Source: Candidatus Fimadaptatus faecigallinarum (GTDB taxonomy: Bacteria; Bacillota; Clostridia; Christensenellales; Aristaeellaceae). From it: 53,904 bases of DNA. The stretch spans positions 1-53,904 of the forward strand of contig DVNK01000011.1 of the NCBI GenBank assembly GCA_018714445.1, read 5' to 3'. This document shows positions 28,143 to 35,774 of this stretch, one piece after another. The notes below the pieces were generated by a model. It was not told the DNA's origin, did no database searches, and saw only the letters and a list, made by a program, of their open reading frames with translations. The translations under genes were made by a program, and so were the position numbers. How positions within the stretch are numbered: the stretch's first letter is position 1; each line of letters begins with the position of its first letter.

Positions 28143-28148
28143 TATAAT
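28143..28148 (+). promoter_or_regulatory. -10 box of TfoX-C gene
   Basis: TATAAT 39 bases upstream of the start codon. No good -35 is present; the AATTTTGCAT repeats occupy that place, suggesting activator dependence or repression. Confidence 0.5.
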
Positions 28149-28186
28149 ATAACTTAACAACAGGCAATACTCTAGGAGGTGTTCTC

Positions 28187-28468
28187 ATGGGAAAGCTGGT
28201 TGTTTTGCCAAACATAGGCGTAAAGCTGGAAGAGCAGCTGATAGTGGCCGGCATAGATACGCCGGAACAGCTGCGCGCGCTTGGCAGCCATGAGGCCTGG
28301 CTCAGACTCAGGCGTATGGATCCTACCGTCAGCCTTACCCGCCTGTACGCGCTGGAAGGCGCGGTGCGCGGCGTGCGCTGGCACCTGTTGGATGAGGATA
28401 CCAAGCGCGAACTGCGTGCGTTTGCCGAGGGCGTAGAAGCCCAATCCGGCATCGCTGCCATAGATTGA
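28187..28468 (+). CDS. stand-alone TfoX C-terminal domain protein
   Basis: A 93-residue protein matching the TfoX_C domain: LPNIGVKLEEQLIVAGIDTP, ELRALGSHEAWLRLR-like segment (here QLRALGSHEAWLRLR), and LYALEGAVRGVRW. TfoX/Sxy proteins activate competence genes in Gammaproteobacteria, but in Firmicutes this helix-hairpin-helix-like domain usually occurs alone and its role is unknown. AGGAGG precedes ATG 28187 by eight bases. A hairpin follows the stop. The Imm5-like gene 200 bases downstream has its own promoter. Confidence 0.85.
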   Translation: MGKLVVLPNIGVKLEEQLIVAGIDTPEQLRALGSHEAWLRLRRMDPTVSLTRLYALEGAVRGVRWHLLDEDTKRELRAFAEGVEAQSGIAAID

Positions 28469-28469
28469 G

Positions 28470-28497
28470 GCGCTGCCTGCTCTAACGCGGGCAGCGC
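28470..28497 (+). terminator. 11-bp hairpin after the TfoX-C gene
   Basis: GCGCTGCCTGC and GCGGGCAGCGC pair with a single G-U around the 6-base loop TCTAAC. It begins right after the stop codon. No U-tract follows. Confidence 0.6.
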
Positions 28498-28592
28498 TGC
28501 AGCACTAAACCGCACAGCAGATCGGCAAATGCCTGTTGGTGTAAAGGTTTGTCCGGGCGCGCTCCGCTTGCGCAGCGTTCCCGGCACTCCGG

Positions 28593-28621
28593 TTGACGCA
28601 GACGCGCCGCACGACTATAAT
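28593..28621 (+). promoter_or_regulatory. consensus promoter of the Imm5-like gene
   Basis: TTGACG (28593-28598), a 17-base spacer and TATAAT (28616-28621), about 47 bases before the start codon. Confidence 0.8.
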
Positions 28622-28667
28622 GTCAGTAAAGCGCGCAACACATGCGCGTCACGGAAGGAGTGGCGAC

Positions 28668-29198
28668 ATGGCAAAACCCAAACTGCGCAAGATGCTGGGC
28701 GACGTTAACTCGCCCGAAGTAACCAAACTGATGCGACTTATCGAAACGCAAAGTCTGAAAACGCTGGCCAATTGGGCCATCGAATATGCCCGGGACAACT
28801 ATCTGCCGATATTCGAGGCCGAGTCGCCCGGCGATGGCCGCCCGCGCGCTGCGCTCAACAGCTGCCGTGCATACCTGCAGGGCGAACTTCCGCTCAATGA
28901 AGCGCGCAAATCGATAAACGACGCAACCGCCGCCGCGCGTGAGCAAGCACTTGCGACGGCCCAGGCCGCAGCCCGCGCAATAGCGACTGCCTGCGCGGTC
29001 ATACGGACCCCCACAAGCGCGCTGGGCTATCTGTTCTATGGCGCGGCTGCAATCGCATACAGCACCGCCGGCACGCAGCGCACACCCGTTGAATATGACG
29101 CGCTGGCTGTGCAGGAGTTGCAACGCGCATACGCGGCACTGGACCATGTCGCCGTACCGGACGAGCCGGAACCTGCCAAGCTGGTATGGAACTGCTGA
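28668..29198 (+). CDS. Imm5-like putative immunity protein
   Basis: A 176-residue, nearly all-helical protein resembling the family annotated as putative immunity protein (Imm5-like). Recognisable features are LRKMLGDVNSPEVTKLMRLI at the N-terminus, CRAYLQGELPLNEARKSI in the middle and an Ala-rich helical core with DALAVQELQRAY near the end. Immunity proteins of this kind usually protect against contact-dependent or polymorphic toxins, but no toxin gene is adjacent. ATG 28668 follows GGAAGGAG; the in-frame extension upstream overlaps the promoter and was rejected. It could be an orphan immunity gene or a domain reused for another task. Confidence 0.65.
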   Translation: MAKPKLRKMLGDVNSPEVTKLMRLIETQSLKTLANWAIEYARDNYLPIFEAESPGDGRPRAALNSCRAYLQGELPLNEARKSINDATAAAREQALATAQAAARAIATACAVIRTPTSALGYLFYGAAAIAYSTAGTQRTPVEYDALAVQELQRAYAALDHVAVPDEPEPAKLVWNC

Positions 29199-29306
29199 GG
29201 GCGCATAACTTACCGATAACCGGCGCTCTTGTAAAGCGCAAAACGCCCGCATATCTACAAATCGCCAACCGAATGCCGGATAATCAATCTGTCACTGCAA
29301 GCAAAT

Positions 29307-29332
29307 GGGAGCTGCATCTGCACGCAGCTCCC
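29307..29332 (+). terminator. intrinsic terminator after the Imm5-like gene
   Basis: GGGAGCTGC pairs with GCAGCTCCC around an 8-base loop, followed by TTAATTCATACGTTTTTT. It lies about 110 bases past the stop codon. Confidence 0.75.
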
Positions 29333-29429
29333 TTAATTCATACGTTTTTTGCGGCGCATAGCGCCATAAGCGCGATGAGGGCAAACCTTTAACGCCCGTA
29401 ATCGCCTTAATCAGCGCGTCTCAAACCGC

Positions 29430-30854
29430 TCACATGTCGCTCAGCCATGGGCCGGATTTGTTGGGCGCTATATCGCGCAGCACCGCTTCCAGCCGCTTGC
29501 CATAGCCGTCGCGGAATATGGCGCATGCGGCGCGATCCGGCGCGAATATGTTGTTCGGATCATCCATCAAACCGCTTGCGCGGCAGCCGCCGGCGCAGAT
29601 ATGCGCATATTCGCACTTGCCACACTCTGGCGTCATCTCAAAGAACTTTTCGACGCGGGTGTCGATCAACTCCATGTATTTTGAATCCGACATGCCTCTG
29701 CGCAGGCCGATGTCGGTTATCAGTGGGTATTCGTTCTGTATGTCCATGCCCGACAGCGACATGCACGGCAGCATGCGTCCCTCGGGCGACAGGTACATCA
29801 CCATGCGCGCATGACCACATACAGTGTGCCGCATGCATTCGCCGGGTTTGCCGTACTTTTGCAGCGGGATAAACCACTCGTCCTTGCCCTTGTTGCACAT
29901 GAAGAAGCCGCCCAGCATCAGCGACAGCGGCATGCCATCCTCAAAGAAATGCGGCACATAATCGATGTACGTCTCAAACACCTCGGGCATGCTCATCGAG
30001 TAATCCTTGCCGTACTTCCGCCACAGTTCGGTATCCGCGACCGGATTGACCTTGCAGCTACCGACGTTGTGCGCCGCCAGCGTATTCAGGCTCTGGCGCA
30101 GCAGATGCTTATTGCCCTGATGCAGGCACAGCTCCGACCCGGTCGGAAAGCCCTTTTCATGGCACAGGTCAAACGCGTCCAGCACTATCTTGCCCGCATC
30201 GGGTATGCCGCGCATCCAGTCATGCCAGCCCTCATCGCCATCGTATGACATGTTGAACTCGGGCTGTATGCCGCGCTCGATAAGGCCGTCCAGCAGTTTT
30301 TCATTGACCAGCTTGCCATTTGAATATATCTGAGTAATGCCTATGCCATGCTTGAGCAGGCCGTCGACTATGTCCCAGAAGTCCCTGCGCACCAGGGGTT
30401 CGCCACCGGTCAGCGTAACGTTCATTATGCCGCAGTCGGCCATCTGCTCAATTATGTCCATTACCGTCTCATGTGGCAGTTCGCCCAGCTTGGCATCCGG
30501 CGCCGACATATAGCAGTGCTTGCAGCGGTAGTTGCACTTGCCGGTTATGGACCAGTGTATAGTGCGTATGAAGCGGTTGTCATGCATGCGGTATTCCTGA
30601 TCGGGATTGAGCGGCGCGGGCGCGTCCAGCTTCTCGACCCAGCCTTGTTCTACGCCCTCGCGGGCGATGTCGCGCACCTTTTGAGGCACAATGCTCAGCG
30701 ACACATCGCACTTGCCGTTCAGCAGCGACACGCAATTGAACGTATCCTTATTAAGAAAGTTCACCACTCCCAATTTACGGTTCACTATCGCATATGGCAG
30801 CTTCTGCCAGCCGCGCAGCTGCACATCAGGTACAAGGCGATAATACTCTCCCAT
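29430..30854 (-). CDS. radical SAM/SPASM enzyme with RRE-like N-terminus, likely RiPP maturase
   Basis: A 474-residue enzyme. Residues 9-78 resemble a small winged-helix PqqD/RRE-type leader-binding domain (AIVNRKLGVVNFLNKDTF, then a helix ending GWVEKL). The radical SAM domain has CNYRCKHC (Cys107, 111, 114) and the GGEP motif (150-153). The SPASM region is complete: Cys340, Cys346, GRMLPC (Cys364), then Cys411, 414, 420, 424 and 444 with the standard C-x2-C-x5-C-x3-C spacing. SPASM enzymes often modify ribosomal peptides, for example by thioether or C-C crosslinks. The Nif11-leader peptide gene 750 bases upstream on the same strand is the likely substrate. ATG 30854 follows AAGGAG. Confidence 0.88.
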   Translation of the reverse strand: MGEYYRLVPDVQLRGWQKLPYAIVNRKLGVVNFLNKDTFNCVSLLNGKCDVSLSIVPQKVRDIAREGVEQGWVEKLDAPAPLNPDQEYRMHDNRFIRTIHWSITGKCNYRCKHCYMSAPDAKLGELPHETVMDIIEQMADCGIMNVTLTGGEPLVRRDFWDIVDGLLKHGIGITQIYSNGKLVNEKLLDGLIERGIQPEFNMSYDGDEGWHDWMRGIPDAGKIVLDAFDLCHEKGFPTGSELCLHQGNKHLLRQSLNTLAAHNVGSCKVNPVADTELWRKYGKDYSMSMPEVFETYIDYVPHFFEDGMPLSLMLGGFFMCNKGKDEWFIPLQKYGKPGECMRHTVCGHARMVMYLSPEGRMLPCMSLSGMDIQNEYPLITDIGLRRGMSDSKYMELIDTRVEKFFEMTPECGKCEYAHICAGGCRASGLMDDPNNIFAPDRAACAIFRDGYGKRLEAVLRDIAPNKSGPWLSDM

Positions 30855-31602
30855 TGTCTTAGCTCCTTCAGAATTTATTTGCATTTGTCACACTAAAAGT
30901 TTGCGTTTCCAGCATTAAGCGCGCGTCGCTGTCTGACAGTATGCACGATAGCGCCTTGCGTCAGTTCCGCTCGCCGGAACCGCCAGGGCCGCCATTGCTC
31001 GAGCCAGCCGCCCACGCATTGGCGCCCCTGGCAATTCCGCTGATAAACCTAATGCCGACCGACATCGCATTTTAGCATCACACTCGAGGCCGAGCGTCCC
31101 ATACCCTGCCTTGGTTGTCAACACCGAATCAACGCCTGCGTTTCAACCTCGCCTGTTCGTCATCCACATGTGTATACGCGCATCAAACGCATAATGTGAA
31201 CCGGTTTTTTGTTTATGCATGCAAATATTGCAGGTGCCGGCGCTCTGACCCGGTATATACAAACTTATTCCTTCGGCTCAAGAAGCGCCTTTCAGCCGCA
31301 ATATGCAGCGGAGCCCGGCTTTGACACGCCAAGCTCTGCTATCATTCCACTTGCCCGTTTCCGTCGATATTCGTCCCGTCGCTTGCGGAGGTCAGATCAC
31401 ACTGCGCCAGCTCTGTAACGCGCTCCGCCGGGGCTTGGCCTGACACTCGTGGCAGCACCTCGCCGCTAATGGAAATACGCGGTGGCGTAGGTCATGCGCC
31501 GTCATGACGGTTGGTTCATCATGCGCCCACTCTTATGCAGATATTGGGCTGTTCTCTGTCAACGCACTTGCTGCCGAAGAACGCGCACGCGCATGTCCCG
31601 TC
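30855..31602. other. 748-base spacer between RiPP precursor and maturase genes
   Basis: No gene can be supported here. Frames on either strand lack ribosome-binding sites and coding character. Seen within it are a 12-base perfect palindrome CCGTCATGACGG (31499-31510), a minus-strand TTGACA box (31555-31560) without a good -10, and one copy of a 16-base repeat (31166-31181) whose partner lies upstream of the precursor gene. It may hold a decayed gene or an untranslated RNA. Confidence 0.5.
31166..31181 (+). repeat. 16-base repeat, downstream copy
   Basis: ACATGTGTATACGCGC matches 15 of 16 bases of 31959-31974. The two copies are direct repeats flanking the Nif11 precursor gene about 790 bases apart, and both centre on the palindrome GTATAC. 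Confidence 0.5.
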
Positions 31603-31875
31603 TTACAATATCAGCTTGCCGTCAGAGCCGACCTCCGCGTCGCCGGCCAATACGCATCCGCAACGCGGCGCAGACTTGCCGCCGCTGGCCGCCATGAATT
31701 CATCTGCGTCCAGCTCCTGCACTTCAGGCTTAAAGCCCGCTTCGCTCAGCGCGAAGCCATACTCGGCAGCTGTCGCTATCACATAGGCTATACCTGCACC
31801 CGACTTGTCGTTTAGCGCCATGAGCTGCGCCTTGAGTTCAGAGTTGCGCACTACCGTTTCAAGAAATTTCTTCAT
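31603..31875 (-). CDS. Nif11-type leader RiPP precursor peptide
   Basis: A 90-residue peptide. Residues 1-64 match the Nif11-like leader: it opens MKKFLETVVRNSELKAQL, a helix follows (YVIATAAEYGFALSEAGF), and an acidic segment ELDADEFMAASGG ends in the double-glycine cleavage site at 65-66. The predicted core is residues 67-90, 24 residues, with a Cys-Gly-Cys at 72-74 followed by a Gly/Asp-rich tail ending KLIL. The cysteines are obvious sites for thioether chemistry by the SPASM enzyme. No strong Shine-Dalgarno sits directly before ATG 31875 (GGAG is 16 bases away). A promoter lies about 200 bases upstream. Leader family is clear; final product unknown. Confidence 0.82.
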   Translation of the reverse strand: MKKFLETVVRNSELKAQLMALNDKSGAGIAYVIATAAEYGFALSEAGFKPEVQELDADEFMAASGGKSAPRCGCVLAGDAEVGSDGKLIL

Positions 31876-31958
31876 AGGTTATGCTTCTTATCTCCATTGC
31901 CAGCTCCAACTCGTGTACCGGCCGCGGCAGCTTGCATGTTCGCATTTATCGCGCTTGC

Positions 31959-31974
31959 ACACGTGTATACGCGC
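31959..31974 (+). repeat. 16-base repeat, upstream copy
   Basis: ACACGTGTATACGCGC differs by one base from 31166-31181. It lies 84 bases upstream of the precursor start codon, inside the predicted untranslated leader. Confidence 0.5.
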
Positions 31975-32008
31975 CAAAGCAGTCAACTTTGAATGTGCTT
32001 TTCAATTA

Positions 32009-32025
32009 TTTACGCATTGCGTAAA
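32009..32025. promoter_or_regulatory. 17-base palindrome, probable operator
   Basis: TTTACGCA and TGCGTAAA are perfect inverted arms around one base. It lies about 50-60 bases downstream of the predicted precursor transcription start, a good place for a dimeric repressor to block transcription. Confidence 0.6.
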
Positions 32026-32082
32026 CATGCGCCAAACATCTCAAACCCCAGCCATCGCTTATTGCAGATAAGCTCTTATGTT

Positions 32083-32112
32083 ATTATATCGCAACCTTCT
32101 CTTGTGTCGCAA
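32083..32112 (-). promoter_or_regulatory. promoter of the Nif11 precursor gene
   Basis: On the minus strand TTGCGA (32107-32112), an 18-base spacer and TATAAT (32083-32088). Confidence 0.65.
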
Positions 32113-32175
32113 TCGTCACTCGCGCAGTTTAAGCGTCATTCGCGCAGATTGAAATTTCAAACCCCTCTGCCAAGT

Positions 32176-32205
32176 TGACACCCTCTGCGATACCATGCTA
32201 CAATT
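32176..32205 (+). promoter_or_regulatory. consensus promoter of the alkylsulfatase-like gene
   Basis: TTGACA (32176-32181), an 18-base spacer and TACAAT (32200-32205), about 60 bases before the start codon. Confidence 0.8.
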
Positions 32206-32268
32206 TATTGATACTCAAGCCGCACAATGCGCCGCCGGGTGAATCATTAAGGAGGTTGAATCCACAAC

Positions 32269-34236
32269 ATGAAGCGTATAGCCATAGCCCTGCTCACCCT
32301 TATTCTGTGCCTGCCCGCCGCGGCCAGCGCGCAGTATGAACTCACTCCCGAACCCAAGGGCGCGACAGACATAACCGCTCAGATCAATCAGGCAGTCTAC
32401 GATCAGCTCGACTTTGACGACGAACAGGAGTATGAGTTCGCCACGCGCGGGCTGATCTGCGCGCCCGAATCGCTGGAGCTCTACGACGAGAGCGGCAAGC
32501 TCGTCTGGAGCCAGGATGCGTATGCGTTCCTGGACGAACTCGAGCAGGCCCCGGATACCGCCAACCCCAGCCTGTGGCGCAACACCCAGCTCAACCACAT
32601 ATATGGATTGTTTGAAGTATGCGAAGGCATATATCAGGTGCGCGGCTACGACATGTCCAATATAACCTTCATAAAGGGCGATACCGGTTGGATAGTGTTT
32701 GATCCGCTGATGTCGGTGGAGTGCGCGCAGGCCGCAAAGCAGCTCGTAGACGAGCAGCTCGGCGAGTTCCCGGTGATGGGCATAATAATCAGCCATACGC
32801 ACGTCGACCACTTCGGCGGCATAGCCGGCATTGTCAGCGCCGATGAGGTCCAAAGCCGCAATATACCGATAGTCGCACCGGAAGGCTTCGAGGAGCATGC
32901 AATAAGTGAAAACGTATTTGCCGGCAATGCGATGGCGATACGCGCAGTGTACCAGTATGGCAATATGCTCACCCCCGGCGAGCAGGGCGCGTTGGGCATA
33001 GGCATTGGCATGGGCCAGTCGCGCGGCACGGTGTCCTATATCGCCCCGACTGAGACGATAACCCAGACCGGCCAGGAACTCGTCATAGACGGCGTGACAT
33101 TCCAGTTCCAGCTCACGCCCGGCACCGAGGCGCCCGCTGAAATGAACACCTACCTGCCTGAATACAACGCGCTGTGGCTCGCAGAAAACTGCACCGGCAC
33201 GCTGCACAACCTGTATACGCTGCGCGGCGCACAGGTGCGCGACGGCAATGCCTGGGCCAGCTACATAATGGAAGCGCTCTCACTGTACGGGGATAAAGCC
33301 GAGGTAGTATTCCAGTCGCACAATTGGCCGCACTGGGGCAGTGACGTGATACGCGAGTACATGATAAACACGGCCGCCGTATATAAGTATATAAACGATC
33401 AGACGCTCAACTACATAAATCTGGGCTACACTTCAAGCGAGATAGCCGACATGCTCGAACTGCCCGACGACCTCGCCAAGGTCTGGTACACTCGCCAGTA
33501 CTACGGCACCGTGGCCCACAACTCGCGCGCGGTGTATCAAAAATACCTGGGCTGGTACGACGCCAACCCTGTGAATCTCGACGCAATGGCCCCCAGCGAA
33601 TATGCCACTAAACTGGTAGAGTACCTGGGCGATACCGACCGCGTGCTTGAACTGGCAAAGCAGGACTTTGAAGACGGCCAATACCAGTGGGTCGCCGAGA
33701 TAACCAACGCGCTGGTGTTTGCCGACCCCGACAACCTGGAGGCGCGCTACCTGTGCGCCGACGCGCTGGAACAGCTGGGGTATCAGGCGGAGTCCGGCCC
33801 ATGGCGCAACGCATACCTGAGCGGCGCGCTGGAGCTGCGCGAAGGCTCGTACAGCCGCCCCGAGGCCCGCGCCAGCGGCATGGGCGCCATAAAGCTGCAA
33901 ATGACCACCGAGCTGATGCTCGACTACATGGGCATATGTCTGGATTCCAATGCGGCGCAGGACCTGAACGCCACTGTCAATCTGCGCATCGCCGACCGCT
34001 ATGAGCAGTATCTCATAACGCTGCGCTCGGGTGTGCTGTTGTATCAGGCAAACACGCAGTCCGAGTCCGCAGATGCCACCTGGACTATGCCCAGCGCTGG
34101 TATGTTCGCCATACTCAGCCATAACGAGGAATCGATGAACAGCCTTATAGAACAGGAAGGCGATACCGCGCTGCTCGGCGATATGTGCGAGCATCTGACC
34201 GCAAGTTATCCCTACTTCAGCATTGTCGAACCGTAA
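32269..34236 (+). CDS. secreted alkylsulfatase-like metallo-beta-lactamase-fold hydrolase
   Basis: A 655-residue protein close in length and layout to the SdsA1/BDS1 alkylsulfatase family, which cleaves alkyl sulfates such as SDS. A signal peptide (residues 1-21, cleavage after AAASA) exports it. The metallo-beta-lactamase domain has ISHTHVDHFGG (His176, His178, Asp180, His181), then NTYLPEYNALWLAENC, TLRGAQVRDGNAWASY and VFQSHNWPHWG, all family signatures. A helical dimerisation domain (TSSEIADMLELPDDLAKVW onward) and an SCP2-like lipid-binding C-terminus follow. ATG 32269 has GGAGG 13 bases ahead, rather far. In a gut setting the natural substrate might be a host or bile sulfate ester, but that is a guess. 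Confidence 0.88.
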   Translation: MKRIAIALLTLILCLPAAASAQYELTPEPKGATDITAQINQAVYDQLDFDDEQEYEFATRGLICAPESLELYDESGKLVWSQDAYAFLDELEQAPDTANPSLWRNTQLNHIYGLFEVCEGIYQVRGYDMSNITFIKGDTGWIVFDPLMSVECAQAAKQLVDEQLGEFPVMGIIISHTHVDHFGGIAGIVSADEVQSRNIPIVAPEGFEEHAISENVFAGNAMAIRAVYQYGNMLTPGEQGALGIGIGMGQSRGTVSYIAPTETITQTGQELVIDGVTFQFQLTPGTEAPAEMNTYLPEYNALWLAENCTGTLHNLYTLRGAQVRDGNAWASYIMEALSLYGDKAEVVFQSHNWPHWGSDVIREYMINTAAVYKYINDQTLNYINLGYTSSEIADMLELPDDLAKVWYTRQYYGTVAHNSRAVYQKYLGWYDANPVNLDAMAPSEYATKLVEYLGDTDRVLELAKQDFEDGQYQWVAEITNALVFADPDNLEARYLCADALEQLGYQAESGPWRNAYLSGALELREGSYSRPEARASGMGAIKLQMTTELMLDYMGICLDSNAAQDLNATVNLRIADRYEQYLITLRSGVLLYQANTQSESADATWTMPSAGMFAILSHNEESMNSLIEQEGDTALLGDMCEHLTASYPYFSIVEP

Positions 34237-34278
34237 TTCCGCCCAGCCGCGCCGGCTCTGTCTATGGAGGTGACTGAC

Positions 34279-35774
34279 TTGATTTGGAATACCACCTTCC
34301 CCCGCGAGGAAATTGACCGCTGCCTCATATGTCACGACGCGCCATGCACCCGCGCGTGTCCCCGGCAACTCGATCCGGCGCGGCTGATGCGCAGCGCGCG
34401 CTTTGACAACGCCATCGGCGCGGCGCTGCGCATTGCCCGGACCGGCTGCTGCGACGAATGCTCCGCACACTGTGAGCAGGCGTGCGTATTAGGCGCGCAA
34501 CCGGTCGCGATAAAGCGCGTATGCACAGCGTTGCATCACGACGCCGCGCAGCTGAGCGAACTGGGCAACGCGCCGGTAAAGCTGCAATGTGAATTCTGCG
34601 GCGTAAAACTCGTGAACCCATATTTACTGTCTTCGTCGGTCGTAGCGAGCGACTACGAGCGCATAGCCCGGGCGTTTGACATGGGTTGGGCCGGCGCGTG
34701 CTACAAGACGATCTGCAACTTCATACCCCGCGAGGCCTCGCCCCGATATTCAGCGCTGGCAGGCGAGCGCGAGTTCTATGGATTCAAGAACATAGAGCAG
34801 CTCTCGGGCAACCCGCTCGATGAGGACATGGCCATAATCGCCCGGCTGAAGCGGGACTATCCCGACCGCGTTATAATCGCGTCGATAATGGGCCGCGATG
34901 ACGCCGAGTGGGAAATGCTGGCCGGACTTGCCCAGCAATCCGGCGCGGATATGGTAGAGTGCAACTTTTCCTGTCCCAACATGGAACAGGATGGCCTTGG
35001 AGTGGACGTGGGACAAAGCCCGGAGGCTGTGGCGCGCTACACCGCCGCGGCAAGGCGCGGCTGCACCATACCATACCGCTACTGGCCAAGCTCACGCCCA
35101 ACGTCACCGATATGACCCCGATGGCAATCGCCGCAGTGCGCAGCGGTGCCGACGGGTTGGCCGCGATAAACACCGTAAAGAGCATAATGGGCATGAACCT
35201 GGACACCTACGCGACCAGTCCACAGGTACGCGGTCTGTCGGGCGTAGGCGGCTACTCGGGCCGCGCAGTGAAGCCGATTGGTCTGCGCTTCATATGGGAG
35301 TTGGCGGCCTGCCCCGAGCTGAGCGGCATACCGCTGGCCGGCATGGGCGGCATAGAGACATGGCGCGATGCCGTCGAGTACATGCTGCTGGGCGCCAGCC
35401 ATGTGCAGGTGACAACGGCGGTCATGCAGTATGGCTACCGGATAATCGACGACCTGCGCGAAGGACTGACGCTCTATCTGCGCGAAAAGGCATTGCGCTG
35501 TCCGGGCGAACTGGTAGGCCTGGGCGTGCAAAATGTCAGAGCGCTGGATGAACTGGAACGCGGCAGCGTGCTGCTGCCACGGTTTGAGCGAAGCCGCTGC
35601 TTGGGGTGTGGGCGCTGCTACATATCCTGCCGGGATGGCGGACATGCGGCGCTTGAAATGCGCGATGGCCGCCCGATCATGCATCCACAGCTGTGCGTGG
35701 GTTGCCATCTATGCGTGCTGGTGTGTCCAGTGCACGCGATATCCGGCTTTGGACGCCGTATTTCGCGTGAATGA
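34279..35774 (+). pseudogene. preA: PreA-like dihydropyrimidine dehydrogenase, frameshifted by a 5-bp duplication
   Basis: Two overlapping frames together encode one PreA-type flavoprotein with an N-terminal Fe-S domain (CLICHDAPCTRACP, CCDECSAHCEQAC), a DHOD-like barrel (FCGVKLVNPYLLSSS, VECNFSCPN, then IPLLAKLTPNVTDM) and a C-terminal 2[4Fe-4S] ferredoxin (CLGCGRCYISC, CVGCHLCVLVCP). The frame breaks at 35065-35077, where ACCAT repeats 2.6 times; removing one 5-base unit restores a perfect reading frame. The first frame stops at 35115. The start is TTG 34279, with GGAGG eight bases ahead, rather than ATG 34264, which overlaps that RBS. PreA reduces uracil and thymine with NADH, normally with PreT; no preT is visible. 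It could be a true pseudogene, a phase-variable gene or an assembly error. Confidence 0.88.
35065..35077 (+). repeat. 5-bp tandem repeat causing the preA frameshift
   Basis: A 13-base run with period 5 (ACCATACCATACC). One extra unit shifts the frame by two; one unit fewer gives an uninterrupted protein. Confidence 0.9.

Larger units (their letters stand above)
31876..32268. other. divergent regulatory region between RiPP precursor and alkylsulfatase genes
   Basis: This region holds two divergent promoters (32083-32112 minus, 32176-32205 plus), a 17-base palindrome in the precursor leader and the upstream copy of the 16-base repeat (31959-31974). The precursor mRNA would have a leader of about 200 bases. 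No ORF is supported. Confidence 0.65.

Noticed and set aside
26259..28157. 632-residue plus-strand open frame opposite the flavoprotein and SDR genes
   Set aside because: Translation is His/Arg/Ala-rich with no domain, has no ribosome-binding site, and both genes beneath it are convincing.
30915..31124. 69-residue minus-strand frame in the RiPP gap, considered as a second precursor
   Set aside because: No leader similarity to the Nif11 peptide, no RBS, no GG site.
35050..35080. Programmed ribosomal frameshifting in preA
   Set aside because: No slippery heptamer with downstream structure; the exact 5-base tandem repeat explains the break better.
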